Positions 8,370-17,441 of a stretch of DNA of 64,000 nucleotides are shown in pieces. The DNA lies in contig CAUWJP010000013.1 in assembly GCA_963559135.1 (NCBI GenBank), positions 1 through 64,000 of the forward strand, read 5' to 3'. Origin of the DNA: Sellimonas sp963559135 (lineage in GTDB: Bacteria > Bacillota > Clostridia > Lachnospirales > Lachnospiraceae). The notes below the pieces were generated by a model. It was not told the DNA's origin, did not search any database, and saw nothing but the letters and a program-made list of their open reading frames with translations. Both the position numbers and the translations under genes were made by a program. The stretch's first letter is position 1; each line of letters opens with the position of its first letter.

Positions 8370-10631
8370 CTAAGTTTCTCTTTCCAGCAGTTCTACCAGA
8401 TAATGTTGTCCCTCTTCTGTATAGAAGAAAATTTCGTAAGGATTTCCCTTTTCACTGATTCGTTCCTCCGAGCGGATTCCTGCCTTACACCCTTTTCCCG
8501 TCAGAACCATCCTGGTAAAACCATTCTGAAACTGCTTTTTCAGACAGCCTTCCTCCAGTAATCTCTCTATGATCCATTTGTTTGTCAGCCGCTTCATCTG
8601 CTTCTCATCTCTAAGTCCATTGATCTGGGAAACGAACTCACTAAGCGACATCTGAGGTGCAAACCGGATTCCGGAAAGAATCTCTTCAGTCAGATGAAAC
8701 TCTTCTTTCCTTCCCTTTGAACGCTTTTCTGTAAGCGGCGCTACTTCTACTTTCACATATTGTGACTCTTGCATTTCTATCTTTTCCCACTGTCGGCCGG
8801 TCACACTCTGAATCCGGTCCAGAAATGTCTCTCCATATTGAGCGATTTTTCTCTCGCCCATGCCGTGGACTTTTAAAAGATCTTCTTTCGTAAATGGCAT
8901 ACGGACGCACAAATCCCGGAGTGTTTTGTCCGAAGCCACCATGTAAGGCGGGATCGACCGCTCCTTTGCAAGCTCTGTCCTAAGTGTCCGCAGAGATTCA
9001 AACAGTTCTTTTCCTTTCTCTGATAAATCCATTGTCTGGACTGCTCTTTTTCTTCCTCGCTGCTCTTCTTCTTTTTTATATACAATCAGAAATGGAGCTT
9101 TCTGCTCTTCCAATTCTTCCGACGACTTGGTCAGATGGAGAACGGCATAGAGATCCTCTGTCTGCTTCAGATAGCCCCGCTCCACCATAGTACGGATGAT
9201 TTCTTTGATTCGCGCTTGTCCCAGTTTACTCTGTTTTCCATAGGCCGGATTTTCTTCCATTCTGTAATTTCGTATCTTTGCGGTATTTTCTCCAAGAAGC
9301 GTTCCTGCAATCATGTTCATTCCAAACCGCTGGCCGGATGATCTGACACAGAGAATCACATCTGCCGCAACTTCTGAAGCGTCCATTTCTTCAAATTCTG
9401 TCTGGCAATTAGAGCAGTTCTGACACTGTCCTTCGGCCTCTTCCCCAAAATAATTCAGAATATACGCTCTAAGACAGTTCGTCGTTGTGCAGTACATTTC
9501 CATTTTTCGCAGCCGCTCCATATCCTGCGCCCGAATGGTCCGCAGCTCTTCTTCTGTGTATTCCCTGTCCTGTTCCTTACTTTCCAGAAGAAATCGGTTG
9601 ATCACCGTGTCCTGTGGAGAATAATACAGAATACATTCCGATGGTTCCCCATCACGTCCCGCTCTACCGGCTTCCTGATAATAGTTTTCCATACTTTGAG
9701 GCATGTTGTAATGCAGGACAAACCGAACATTGGATTTGTCAATTCCCATTCCAAACGCATTGGTTGCAATCATCACCTTGACCCGGTCATAAATAAAATC
9801 TTTCTGGCTGCTCTTCCTTGCGTCAGTACTCATGCCTGCATGATAGCGCCCGACGTAAAATCCGGCATTTTCCAGATCCAGATACAATTCATCTACAGCT
9901 TTTCTGGTGGCACAATAAATAATGCCACTCTCCTCCCGGTGTTCCTTAAGATAATTCAGAATCTTGTCTTTTTTCTGCTTTGTTCTTTGCACTTCAAAAT
10001 ACAGATTCTCCCTGTCAAATCCTGTGACTGTCTCATATGGATGTTCCAACTCCAACGAGAACCGTATATCCATCCTGACTCTTTCTGTTGCAGTAGCAGT
10101 AAACGCAGAGAGAATCGGACGGACAGGCAGCATATGTATAAAAGACAAAATCCGAAGATAGCTTGGTCTGAAGTCCTGTCCCCACTGTGAAATACAGTGT
10201 GCCTCATCCACTGTGATCATAGATATTTCTGCATGACAGGCGAAATCCAAAAAGCGGGATGTCTCAAGACGCTCCGGCGCTACATAAATAATCTTATACC
10301 GCCCTGTTTTTGCAAACTCCAAAGCTCTTGTAATCTGATTTTCCGTCAGCGAGCTGTTGATATATGCCGCATGAACACCGGCTTCATTCAATCCTTGGAC
10401 CTGATCAATCATCAGGGAAATCAAAGGAGAAACAACGATCGTAATCCCCGGCAGCAAAAGTGCAGGAAGCTGATAGCAAAGCGACTTTCCCGCCCCTGTT
10501 GGCATAACTGCAAAGACATCCCTACCCGAAAGAATCTGTTTAATAATGATTTCCTGCTCCGGTCGGAAGGTGTCAAACCCAAAATAAGTTTTGAGAGTGG
10601 TGTGCATTTGTTGATCGAGTGAATTTTCCAT
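8370..10631 (-). CDS. recQ: ATP-dependent DNA helicase RecQ
   Basis: A 753-residue superfamily 2 helicase that unwinds DNA 3' to 5' in recombination repair. Seen: the FGFDTFRPEQ motif 0, Walker A PTGAGKS at 44-50, DEAH box, motif VI with QEAGRAGRDGE, the RecQ zinc-binding cysteines (CLRAYIL ... CQNCSNC), a winged-helix RQC region and an HRDC domain near 540-610. About 140 further residues at the C-terminus exceed the typical 600-residue bacterial RecQ and probably add another winged-helix-like module. It starts 17 bases after the P1 peptidase stop. Confidence 0.95.
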   Translation of the reverse strand: MENSLDQQMHTTLKTYFGFDTFRPEQEIIIKQILSGRDVFAVMPTGAGKSLCYQLPALLLPGITIVVSPLISLMIDQVQGLNEAGVHAAYINSSLTENQITRALEFAKTGRYKIIYVAPERLETSRFLDFACHAEISMITVDEAHCISQWGQDFRPSYLRILSFIHMLPVRPILSAFTATATERVRMDIRFSLELEHPYETVTGFDRENLYFEVQRTKQKKDKILNYLKEHREESGIIYCATRKAVDELYLDLENAGFYVGRYHAGMSTDARKSSQKDFIYDRVKVMIATNAFGMGIDKSNVRFVLHYNMPQSMENYYQEAGRAGRDGEPSECILYYSPQDTVINRFLLESKEQDREYTEEELRTIRAQDMERLRKMEMYCTTTNCLRAYILNYFGEEAEGQCQNCSNCQTEFEEMDASEVAADVILCVRSSGQRFGMNMIAGTLLGENTAKIRNYRMEENPAYGKQSKLGQARIKEIIRTMVERGYLKQTEDLYAVLHLTKSSEELEEQKAPFLIVYKKEEEQRGRKRAVQTMDLSEKGKELFESLRTLRTELAKERSIPPYMVASDKTLRDLCVRMPFTKEDLLKVHGMGERKIAQYGETFLDRIQSVTGRQWEKIEMQESQYVKVEVAPLTEKRSKGRKEEFHLTEEILSGIRFAPQMSLSEFVSQINGLRDEKQMKRLTNKWIIERLLEEGCLKKQFQNGFTRMVLTGKGCKAGIRSEERISEKGNPYEIFFYTEEGQHYLVELLERET

Positions 10632-10648
10632 TTATAAAGCTTCTCCTT

Positions 10649-11632
10649 TTATTTCATCCTCTCCATCATCTCCCAATACCCCGGATATCCATACGCGCTT
10701 TCGGCACTCTTCACTGCTCTTATAATCGCTTCGCTCATAACTTCCGCTGCAAGTGTTCCAACCAGATCCTGGTCTGCCAGGATTTCCCCTGTGGATACCG
10801 CATAGATACTGTCTCCATCTGCTGTCGTATGGACCGGGCGTATGGATCTTGCGTAGCCGTCATGAGCCATTCCGGCAATCTTACAGAGTGCGGACTTCTC
10901 AAACTTTGCGTTGGTGATAATCACTCCAATCGTAGTATTTCCTGTAAATTTATTCTCCACCACTTCTGTGCTGACATACATTAACTCTTCTGTCGCCCGG
11001 AACGACCGATGATCTTCCGAAAGAAGTCCCGCCAGTTTAGTTGCGGTTTTCCAGTCATAAACATCTCCAAGGGCGTTTACCGCTACAATGGCACCGACCT
11101 GTAATGCTCCGATCTGGATGGCATAGCTTCCGATTCCAGATTTCATACAACAATCCATTCCGGCAAATTTGCCGACGGTTGCGCCGCATCCGGCCCCGAA
11201 ATTTCCATCCTGATAATTTCCCTGTTCTGCATTCAAACATGCTTCATATCCCATCGCTGCATCCGGGCGGATCGAAGCATCTCCCACAGTCAGATCAAAC
11301 AGATCCGCCTGGCAGACCAATGGTACTTTCGTAACCCCAACGTCAAATCCAATATTCCTCTCTTCCAGATAGCACATGACACCGTCTGCCGCTCCAAGGC
11401 CAAAAGCACTTCCACCTGCAAGAACGATACCGTGAATCGCATTTGCTGCCGCAAGTGGTTTCAGAAGTTCCGATTCTCTCGATGCCGGTCCTCCTCCCCG
11501 CACATCCAGTCCGGCACATATTCCCTGATCGGACTCTGAAAGGATAACTGTGCATCCGGTTCCTGCTTCTTTGTTTTCCGTCTGTCCAATCCGAATCCCT
11601 TTGATATCTGTAATCGTTATTTCCTTTTTCAT
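10649..11632 (-). CDS. P1 family peptidase (DmpA/BapA type)
   Basis: A 327-residue Ntn-hydrolase-like aminopeptidase of the P1 (peptidase S58) family, which self-cleaves into two chains. The family core GLDVRGGGPASRE is at 41-53, LAGGSAFGLGAADG at 71-84, and the likely autocleavage site is Asn232-Thr233 in GNTTIGVI; the freed Thr233 would be the nucleophile instead of the Ser found in DmpA. Family members are D-stereospecific or beta-aminopeptidases. The gene sits 13 bases after a small Nif11-like protein gene and 17 before recQ. The natural substrate is unknown; a role on the neighbouring small protein is only a suggestion. Confidence 0.88.
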   Translation of the reverse strand: MKKEITITDIKGIRIGQTENKEAGTGCTVILSESDQGICAGLDVRGGGPASRESELLKPLAAANAIHGIVLAGGSAFGLGAADGVMCYLEERNIGFDVGVTKVPLVCQADLFDLTVGDASIRPDAAMGYEACLNAEQGNYQDGNFGAGCGATVGKFAGMDCCMKSGIGSYAIQIGALQVGAIVAVNALGDVYDWKTATKLAGLLSEDHRSFRATEELMYVSTEVVENKFTGNTTIGVIITNAKFEKSALCKIAGMAHDGYARSIRPVHTTADGDSIYAVSTGEILADQDLVGTLAAEVMSEAIIRAVKSAESAYGYPGYWEMMERMK

Positions 11633-11644
11633 CGCTTTCTCCTT

Positions 11645-11941
11645 TTACTGCGCTTCCTGCTCCAAACTTGCCATAAACAACTCATAGAAATCGTCTTCTC
11701 CAGCTAGCATCGGAGAATTTTCTCCTCCGCCGTTGGTGCTTCTTTTCATTGCTGCATGGAATTCTTCTCCTGCACAAATCAGATCCATCTCATAAATTTC
11801 ATATCCTAATTCCCGGCAGGTTCTGCAGAACGCGCCGAATGGATCTTCCTTCTGTCTTGTTGCGAGGAGTCGTTCCCGGATTTCCGAATCTTGAAATGCC
11901 CGGTGCCGGAGTGCATCCAGCAGATCAACACAACTTGCCAT
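11645..11941 (-). CDS. Small Nif11-like protein, function unknown
   Basis: A 98-residue acidic protein. The first 65 residues (ALRHRAF..., ERLLATR, AFCRTCRELGYEI, MDLICAGEEF) resemble in spacing the Nif11-like leader domain, a helical module found in nitrogen-fixation proteins and as leader of some ribosomal peptides. It contains NGGGENS near 70-76, reminiscent of a double-glycine region, followed by a 22-residue acidic, aromatic tail. Three cysteines are present. It lies between flavodoxin (25-base gap) and the P1 peptidase (13-base gap) in one operon. Domain assignment is by eye and tentative; it could equally be a lineage-specific small protein. Confidence 0.6.
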   Translation of the reverse strand: MASCVDLLDALRHRAFQDSEIRERLLATRQKEDPFGAFCRTCRELGYEIYEMDLICAGEEFHAAMKRSTNGGGENSPMLAGEDDFYELFMASLEQEAQ

Positions 11942-11966
11942 TTTATCTTTTCTCCGTCTTTTTCTT

Positions 11967-12440
11967 TTAGTACTGCTCCATCCAGCTTTCCAGATCCTCC
12001 TGATTTAAGCATCCGTTCAGCAGTCTGCCCTCTTCTACCTCGGCATCTGGAACTGCCTTTCGTATTGCCTCTGCTGCTTTTTTAATTCCACTTCCACCGG
12101 ATGTAGCAAATGGAACAATCGTTTTCCCGCTAAAATCATATGCTTCCAGAAAGGTATTGATGATGGTCGGCACCGTATACCACCAGATCGGAAAACCGAT
12201 GAAAATGACATCGTAATCAGAAACATTCGCATCCCTGTCTGCTATAGCCGGACGAGAAGAAGAATCCTGCATTTCAATAGTGCTCCGACTGTTTTTATCT
12301 GTCCAGTCCAAATCCTCTCTTGTATACGGCACTTCTGGTGCGATTTCATAGAGATCGGCATTTCCTGCCTCCGTCAATTTTCTGGCCACTGCTTCAGTAA
12401 CTCCGCTTGCGCTGAAATAGGTTACTAATTTTTTGCTCAT
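11967..12440 (-). CDS. Flavodoxin
   Basis: A 157-residue FMN-binding flavodoxin of the type with an extended middle region. The phosphate-binding loop is FSASGVTEAVA at the N-terminus, the aromatic FMN-stacking segment is GFPIWWYTVP near 82-91, and TSGGSG follows. The ATG at 12440 is chosen because GAGGAGG lies eight bases upstream; the longer frame has no ribosome site. It leads the flavodoxin / Nif11-like / P1 peptidase / recQ gene run. It would carry single electrons for an unknown reductase; no dedicated partner is adjacent. Confidence 0.88.
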   Translation of the reverse strand: MSKKLVTYFSASGVTEAVARKLTEAGNADLYEIAPEVPYTREDLDWTDKNSRSTIEMQDSSSRPAIADRDANVSDYDVIFIGFPIWWYTVPTIINTFLEAYDFSGKTIVPFATSGGSGIKKAAEAIRKAVPDAEVEEGRLLNGCLNQEDLESWMEQY

Positions 12441-12624
12441 AATGTTTTCCTCCTCACCTAAGGTCAAATATCCGCTGTTCCTTTATGACATTTACGTTAT
12501 CATCATTTCCCTTTATCGTCAAGCGCATCAACTTGGCTCTCTACCCTACCGGATCCGAATGTATTTCTCCCAGAGTAGCTCTTGACAAAATCCAGACATT
12601 GATTGCCTTTTTCTATATTGAATA

Positions 12625-12646
12625 ATGCAGGCCTTATGGCCTGCAT
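12625..12646 (-). terminator. Hairpin overlapping the nuclease stop codon
   Basis: A perfect 9-bp GC-rich stem (12625-12633 with 12638-12646) with a 4-nt loop. The stop codon of the nuclease gene (12634-12636) is in the loop. No T-run follows, so it is either a Rho-dependent or 3'-end-protecting hairpin rather than a classic terminator. The following 12441-12624 shows no gene. Confidence 0.45.
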
Positions 12647-13581
12647 CTTCCACAGGGATCATATCCCATACGTATCACATTTTCTCTTGTTCCACTATAC
12701 TCGCTTAGATTTGACTTCTTTATATCCCCAACGCTTGAACAGTCCGGCTCATGAAACTTCATGGTATTCGTATTGAGTACATAAGTTTCCTCTGCTGCCT
12801 GGCCTTTTTCCGATCCTAGCTCTGGCTTGGAATCCTCCGCCTCACAGCTCTCACCTGTGGCATAATCTATCTCAATTCCCGGCTGTACATTATATACATA
12901 GACATAGAACGAAATGCCTGCACCGTCATCCTCTACTGACTCTGCTTCCATCAGGACACCGGATGCTACCAGATTGTCATCTTCAAAAACCGGTGTCACT
13001 TCATACAGGACATGATTATCCGTTTCTCTGATATAATCCGCTACTATATTTTCAAACGGAAGCATTCCTTCCGTATTCATATATCTGGTACCGGTAATCA
13101 GATTTTCTTCGTTTGCATTCTCTGCAGTCAACTGAAAGCCGATCAAATGACATCGGTTATAAAGATAGCCTCCGCCCACTTCATCATACTCTTTATTGAT
13201 CCATCCAGATGGCTTTACTTCTGAAATACTTTCCCGGTCTTTTGTCGGCATCAACTCTTCTCCGATATTGGCCTTTGCCGTCCCACACCGGCCAAGCTCA
13301 TCCAGTTCGCTATATTCTTCGTAGGCTTCCGTCTGAAACTCCGCATCTGAAAAGTCCGGTTCATTGTCTGCCACAATGGCATAGGGCTCTCCGCTGTATT
13401 CCGGCAGGTCTTCAACAATAGCCTCTGCTTCTTCCTGGCTGACAGTATCAATCTGCTCTGTTTTGTTCGGACTGCCAACCGTATTCGCCTCGAAGCTTCC
13501 AGTGGTACTTCCGCAGGAAGATACCGGCAAAAGAAAGATCAGGCAGAATACTGGAAGAAAGATCTTTTTTATTTGCTTCAT
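12634..13581 (-). CDS. Secreted DNA/RNA non-specific endonuclease, lipoprotein
   Basis: A 315-residue exported nuclease. The N-terminus has a basic start, a hydrophobic core and a lipobox ending VSSC with lipidated Cys23. Residues about 95-235 match the beta-beta-alpha-metal non-specific nuclease family: YNRCHLIGFQ holds the catalytic His145 and NLITGTRYMN the metal-binding Asn. A C-terminal module (residues about 265-315: KFHEPDCSSV ... YDPCGRC) is the short Cys-containing domain often appended to secreted nucleases. Its ATG overlaps the stop of the upstream metallo-hydrolase by four bases. It would degrade extracellular nucleic acid at the cell surface. Confidence 0.88.
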   Translation of the reverse strand: MKQIKKIFLPVFCLIFLLPVSSCGSTTGSFEANTVGSPNKTEQIDTVSQEEAEAIVEDLPEYSGEPYAIVADNEPDFSDAEFQTEAYEEYSELDELGRCGTAKANIGEELMPTKDRESISEVKPSGWINKEYDEVGGGYLYNRCHLIGFQLTAENANEENLITGTRYMNTEGMLPFENIVADYIRETDNHVLYEVTPVFEDDNLVASGVLMEAESVEDDGAGISFYVYVYNVQPGIEIDYATGESCEAEDSKPELGSEKGQAAEETYVLNTNTMKFHEPDCSSVGDIKKSNLSEYSGTRENVIRMGYDPCGRCRP

Positions 13582-14213
13582 GACTTCTGCTCCGGACAGG
13601 AAAGAACTGCAGTCTGTCTTTCCATATCAGGATGGATAAGCAGCGTATTAGTATCATATCTTACTACCGGATCTCCTTCTCTTAGAAATACATCCAGTGT
13701 TGCAATTACATCGTAACCGAATTTCTCACTTCTGTAGTGCATCGGAATGATAACTCTAGGGTCTAGTTCTTTTAAAAGCTCTCTGATTTCATCCGGCTCC
13801 ATAGTATAAAATCCTCCTACAGGCACCATCACTGCATCCAGACCTTTAAGTACCTCCATCTGTTCTGCGGACGGCACGCATCCGATATCTCCCAGATGGG
13901 CAATTCGGATTCCTCCCGATTCCAGCACTGTCATAATGTTAGTCCCTCTTTTTTCTCCGCAGCAATCATCATGAAAACTTTCCAGACGTATCATCTGAAA
14001 TGGACTGTCTTTCTTCTCTCCTCGGAGTTCCACCTTTTCTCTTGCATTGTGGTCACCATGCTCATGGCTTGCGAAAACTTCATCTGCCTGCAATGTTTCC
14101 AGTATCAGCCCCGGTACATTGTTGTCCTCGTATGGATCCAATACAATCGCATACCCATCCTTTGTAATTCTAAAACAGGAATGTCCAAACCATTCCACCT
14201 TTATTTCCCGCAT
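13578..14213 (-). CDS. Metallo-beta-lactamase-fold hydrolase (UlaG-like)
   Basis: A 211-residue MBL-fold protein. The metal motif HEHGDH occurs at 50-55 (His50, His52, Asp54, His55), further ligands are in HLGDIG and PMHYRSEK. It lacks a signal peptide and belongs with the UlaG-like/YcfJ-type group of uncharacterised metal-dependent hydrolases. Its start overlaps the thioesterase gene by 13 bases and its stop overlaps the nuclease start by four, so the three are translationally coupled. Substrate unknown; phosphodiester or lactone bonds are the usual targets in this group. Confidence 0.85.
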   Translation of the reverse strand: MREIKVEWFGHSCFRITKDGYAIVLDPYEDNNVPGLILETLQADEVFASHEHGDHNAREKVELRGEKKDSPFQMIRLESFHDDCCGEKRGTNIMTVLESGGIRIAHLGDIGCVPSAEQMEVLKGLDAVMVPVGGFYTMEPDEIRELLKELDPRVIIPMHYRSEKFGYDVIATLDVFLREGDPVVRYDTNTLLIHPDMERQTAVLSCPEQKS

Positions 14214-14629
14214 GCTTCTTTCCTCCCTTCTGTCATCTCCCGAAACATCTGATCCAGTTCCGGAAAGCTTTTCTTCATCCGAATCGGTCTGCCATCATGA
14301 TCCAGGAAACAATGTCCGGAATGTCCGACCGCAACCAGTTCTCCCCGGCATCTCATCTCATAGGCGATCTTCATTTTCACACCATTGTACTCTTCAATAT
14401 GTGCCATAATCTCGACTACATCTTGAAACGTCGTTGTTTTCTTAAAATCACAGTCCACATGAATGACAGGGGACACAATCCCCTCTTCTTCCATCCGTTC
14501 AAATCCCCATCCCGTCTGATCCAGGAAGTTCACTCTGGCCTCCTCCATCCAGCGAATGTAATTGGAATGATGCGTAATTCCCATCCGGTCAGTTTCATAA
14601 TAATGTACTTTGTGCACATACACATTCAT
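14201..14629 (-). CDS. Acyl-CoA thioesterase, YbgC-like hot-dog fold
   Basis: A 142-residue single hot-dog domain of the 4-hydroxybenzoyl-CoA thioesterase family. The signature YYETDRMGITHHSNYIRWMEEAR near the N-terminus includes the catalytic Asp. Such enzymes hydrolyse short or medium acyl-CoA or acyl-ACP thioesters in the cytoplasm. GGAGGG lies six bases before the ATG. It overlaps the next gene and lies 17 bases after the MATE pump gene, inside the seven-gene operon that begins with the M20 hydrolase. Confidence 0.88.
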   Translation of the reverse strand: MNVYVHKVHYYETDRMGITHHSNYIRWMEEARVNFLDQTGWGFERMEEEGIVSPVIHVDCDFKKTTTFQDVVEIMAHIEEYNGVKMKIAYEMRCRGELVAVGHSGHCFLDHDGRPIRMKKSFPELDQMFREMTEGRKEACGK

Positions 14630-14646
14630 AGTAATCCCTCCTGCTC

Positions 14647-15999
14647 CTAAACAATTCCAGTCTTTTTATGCTTATAATAATAATATCCGATAAAAATCAC
14701 GGCGGTCAGAATCCAGGTTACCGGATAGCTGAAAATAATCGCCGAAATTGTTGGACTGACTTTCAATGCCACAGCAAGCCATACGATACGAAGCACGCAG
14801 ATTCCTCCAAGTGTGATGATAACCGGAACAATGACATCCCCGATTCCTCTGAGCGCACCTGCCAGAATCTCAATAAACACATAGACAATATACCATGGCG
14901 TAATCAGTACGAGCATATCGCTTCCGATCTGAATGACATCTGCATCCGATGTAAACATACGGAACAGAAATTCTCTTGTGATAATCAGAAATGCCACCAT
15001 CACAAAAGCGGTTACCAACTCCATTCCAAGACAGACTTTTACGCTTTTCTTGATTCGTTCAGTCTTTCCCGCACCATAGTTCTGTCCGACAAATGTTGTG
15101 ATAGAAATTCCAAATGCCGTATTAATCATCCAGAAAATGGCGTCCAGCTTTCCATATGCAGACCATGCTGCTGTCGTATCTGTTCCAAAGGAATTCAGGG
15201 ACGCCTGAATCGCGATATTGGTAATCGCAAACAGAATCGCCTCTATTCCGGTCGGAATTCCAAGTTTGATCTGACTGATACACGCAGTACGGTAAAATCG
15301 AATTTTAGTAAGTTTCAGCTGTAACATACCTTCCGAACGCATCAATTTCATTGTCACAAGCGCTGCACTGAATGCCTGTGCAAGCAAAGTCGCAAGAGCA
15401 ACTCCAAACACTCCTTCATGGAGAAGAACCACAAAAACAAGGTCCAGAATAATATTTACCAAACAGCAGGCAATCAGGATATAAAGCGGCGTTCTGGAAT
15501 CCCCTATTGCCCGCAGAATACTGGAGCCGATATTATATACAAATGTAAAAATAAGCCCGGAAAAATAAACCCGGAGATAAACCGTCGAGTCGTATATAAT
15601 CTCTGATGGTGTATTCATCATCGTGAGCATGGACGGTGCAAGCACAATCCCAAGGATACTAAGCAGAACTCCCCCGACCACAGCGATCGCGTAGGCGTTA
15701 TGGATTCCCTGACGCACAAACTTTTCATCTCTGGCTCCGTAATACTGGGCAATAATGACCGATGCCCCGGAAGAAAGCCCGGTAAAAAAGCCGACAACAA
15801 GATTAATCATCTGAGCAGCGGATCCCCCAACGCTTGCAAGTGCCTCCGTACCCACAAACTGTCCAACTACCACCGTATCGATGGTATTGTAAAGTTGCTG
15901 AAAAAAGGTTCCGATCATAATCGGAAAAAAGAACACCAAAAGCTGTTTCCAGATCACTCCCTCTGTGATCTGATTTTTCATCTGAACATTATTTTCCAT
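14647..15999 (-). CDS. MATE family efflux transporter
   Basis: A 450-residue inner-membrane protein with about twelve hydrophobic segments and the MATE features FFFPIMIGTFFQQLYNTIDTVVVG near the N-terminus and a second pseudo-repeat from about residue 235. These pumps export cationic or other small molecules using Na+ or H+ gradients. It follows the YfcC-type carrier by 35 bases and precedes the thioesterase by 17. Substrate unknown. A second, diverged MATE protein is encoded at 28871-30214. Confidence 0.92.
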   Translation of the reverse strand: MENNVQMKNQITEGVIWKQLLVFFFPIMIGTFFQQLYNTIDTVVVGQFVGTEALASVGGSAAQMINLVVGFFTGLSSGASVIIAQYYGARDEKFVRQGIHNAYAIAVVGGVLLSILGIVLAPSMLTMMNTPSEIIYDSTVYLRVYFSGLIFTFVYNIGSSILRAIGDSRTPLYILIACCLVNIILDLVFVVLLHEGVFGVALATLLAQAFSAALVTMKLMRSEGMLQLKLTKIRFYRTACISQIKLGIPTGIEAILFAITNIAIQASLNSFGTDTTAAWSAYGKLDAIFWMINTAFGISITTFVGQNYGAGKTERIKKSVKVCLGMELVTAFVMVAFLIITREFLFRMFTSDADVIQIGSDMLVLITPWYIVYVFIEILAGALRGIGDVIVPVIITLGGICVLRIVWLAVALKVSPTISAIIFSYPVTWILTAVIFIGYYYYKHKKTGIV

Positions 16000-16034
16000 C
16001 TCAATCCCTCTCCCTTTTCTACCATTTCATTCCC

Positions 16035-17438
16035 CTAAAAAGGTCCGTATCCGATCTGGTTTGCAATCACTACCAGTAGAAATGCAGCTGCCATCATGGA
16101 TACATAAATCTTCCAGCAGAATTTCATCCACGCTCCATATCCTACTTTGCAGAGCGAAAGCTGTACGAGACTGCCGCCCGGCCAGAAGCTGTTGGTAATT
16201 CCATCGCCGTACTGATATGTCAGTACAAGTACCTGCTGATTGATATGTAAAATTTTTCCAAGCGGCTGAAGGATCGGCATGACCATAACTGCTTTGCCGC
16301 TTCCTGATACAACAAAAAAGTTAAATAACGTAACAAACGCAAAGATAACAAACAACGCAAAAAGCGGTCCTTTATTTTCCAGAAATACGGACATGCCGTG
16401 AACAATCGTATCCATAATACATGCCTGATTCATCAGGACCATAACCGCCTGGGCCAGTCCTACCGCAAATGCCGCGCCGAACACACGAACCGCCCCCTGG
16501 CAGAACAGATCGCACGCCTTGCTTGGACTCATCCGGAAAATGATCACAAGCGCCACACCAAGAATCAGATAAATCGCCGCAACCTGCGGAAATGACCATC
16601 CAAGTCGGGTGCATCCGATTCCCTGAACTACGATAACAATTCCGAATGCAAGAAGTCCCAGAACTCTTGAAATTGTCATCTTCTCTTTGATCTCCTCCTG
16701 GTTCTGTCCGGACCGGCTAAGGTATTCTTCCTTTAAAATGCTGGTGTTCGGATCCTGCTTGATCTTTCTGCAATACCGGTAAAGACCGATCAACCCGATC
16801 AGATAAAATACCAGAAGTCCTACACACCGGTAAGACATTCCCGAAAAAATCGGCAGCCCTACAATCTGCTGTGCAACCCCGGTCGTAAACATATTCATCA
16901 GGCCTGCCGTAAATCCGACCGTACTTCCTACAATTGCAAGCCCGGTTCCTACCATCCGGTCATACCCCAGGGCAAATCCAATTGTAATAGCAAGCGGATA
17001 AAAAGGATAGGCTGCTTCTCCGTATCCAAGAACTCCAAAAATCACAAATATCGTATAAAAAATAAAAACGACAGAAAATTCTTTTCCCTTTGTTTTCTGC
17101 AGAATCTTATTAATGCCGGCTGCAAAAGCACCACTTACCTCCAGAAGGTAGATCACTCCGGAACATATAAAAAGTGTTCCCATGATAGAGGCCCCGTTTA
17201 CAAATCCATTGTAAACAGCCTCAAAATAGTTCATAAATGTAATCGGATTCTCATTTTCTACATATCGGAAGGTATCCGGATTAATTATGCTCATGCCTGA
17301 AGCGGCATCCTCAATTCTTTCATAGCTTCCACTCGGTATCAGATAGGAAAGTGCTGTGATCAGCAACATAATAAAAAGCAGAATAATAAAAACATGAGGC
17401 ATATGAAATCCTCTTTTTTCTTTTTTGGTCTGGTTCAT
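16035..17438 (-). CDS. YfcC family carrier (C4-dicarboxylate/amino-acid carrier type)
   Basis: A 467-residue membrane protein with about twelve transmembrane segments, of the DcuC/YfcC ion-transporter family. N-terminal FHMPHVFIILLFIMLLITALSYLIPSG-like start and the central VGSTVGFTAG motif are typical. Members are often paired with M20 peptidases and thought to move basic amino acids or peptides. Here the ATG is only three bases after the M20 hydrolase stop, with its GAGGAG ribosome site inside that gene, which supports uptake of a compound that the hydrolase then processes, or export of the product. Confidence 0.85.
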   Translation of the reverse strand: MNQTKKEKRGFHMPHVFIILLFIMLLITALSYLIPSGSYERIEDAASGMSIINPDTFRYVENENPITFMNYFEAVYNGFVNGASIMGTLFICSGVIYLLEVSGAFAAGINKILQKTKGKEFSVVFIFYTIFVIFGVLGYGEAAYPFYPLAITIGFALGYDRMVGTGLAIVGSTVGFTAGLMNMFTTGVAQQIVGLPIFSGMSYRCVGLLVFYLIGLIGLYRYCRKIKQDPNTSILKEEYLSRSGQNQEEIKEKMTISRVLGLLAFGIVIVVQGIGCTRLGWSFPQVAAIYLILGVALVIIFRMSPSKACDLFCQGAVRVFGAAFAVGLAQAVMVLMNQACIMDTIVHGMSVFLENKGPLFALFVIFAFVTLFNFFVVSGSGKAVMVMPILQPLGKILHINQQVLVLTYQYGDGITNSFWPGGSLVQLSLCKVGYGAWMKFCWKIYVSMMAAAFLLVVIANQIGYGPF

Positions 17439-17441
17439 GTT

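Noticed and set aside
9696..10622. Plus-strand open frames within recQ
   Set aside because: They lie opposite conserved helicase motifs and have Cys/Arg-rich compositions typical of antisense frames.
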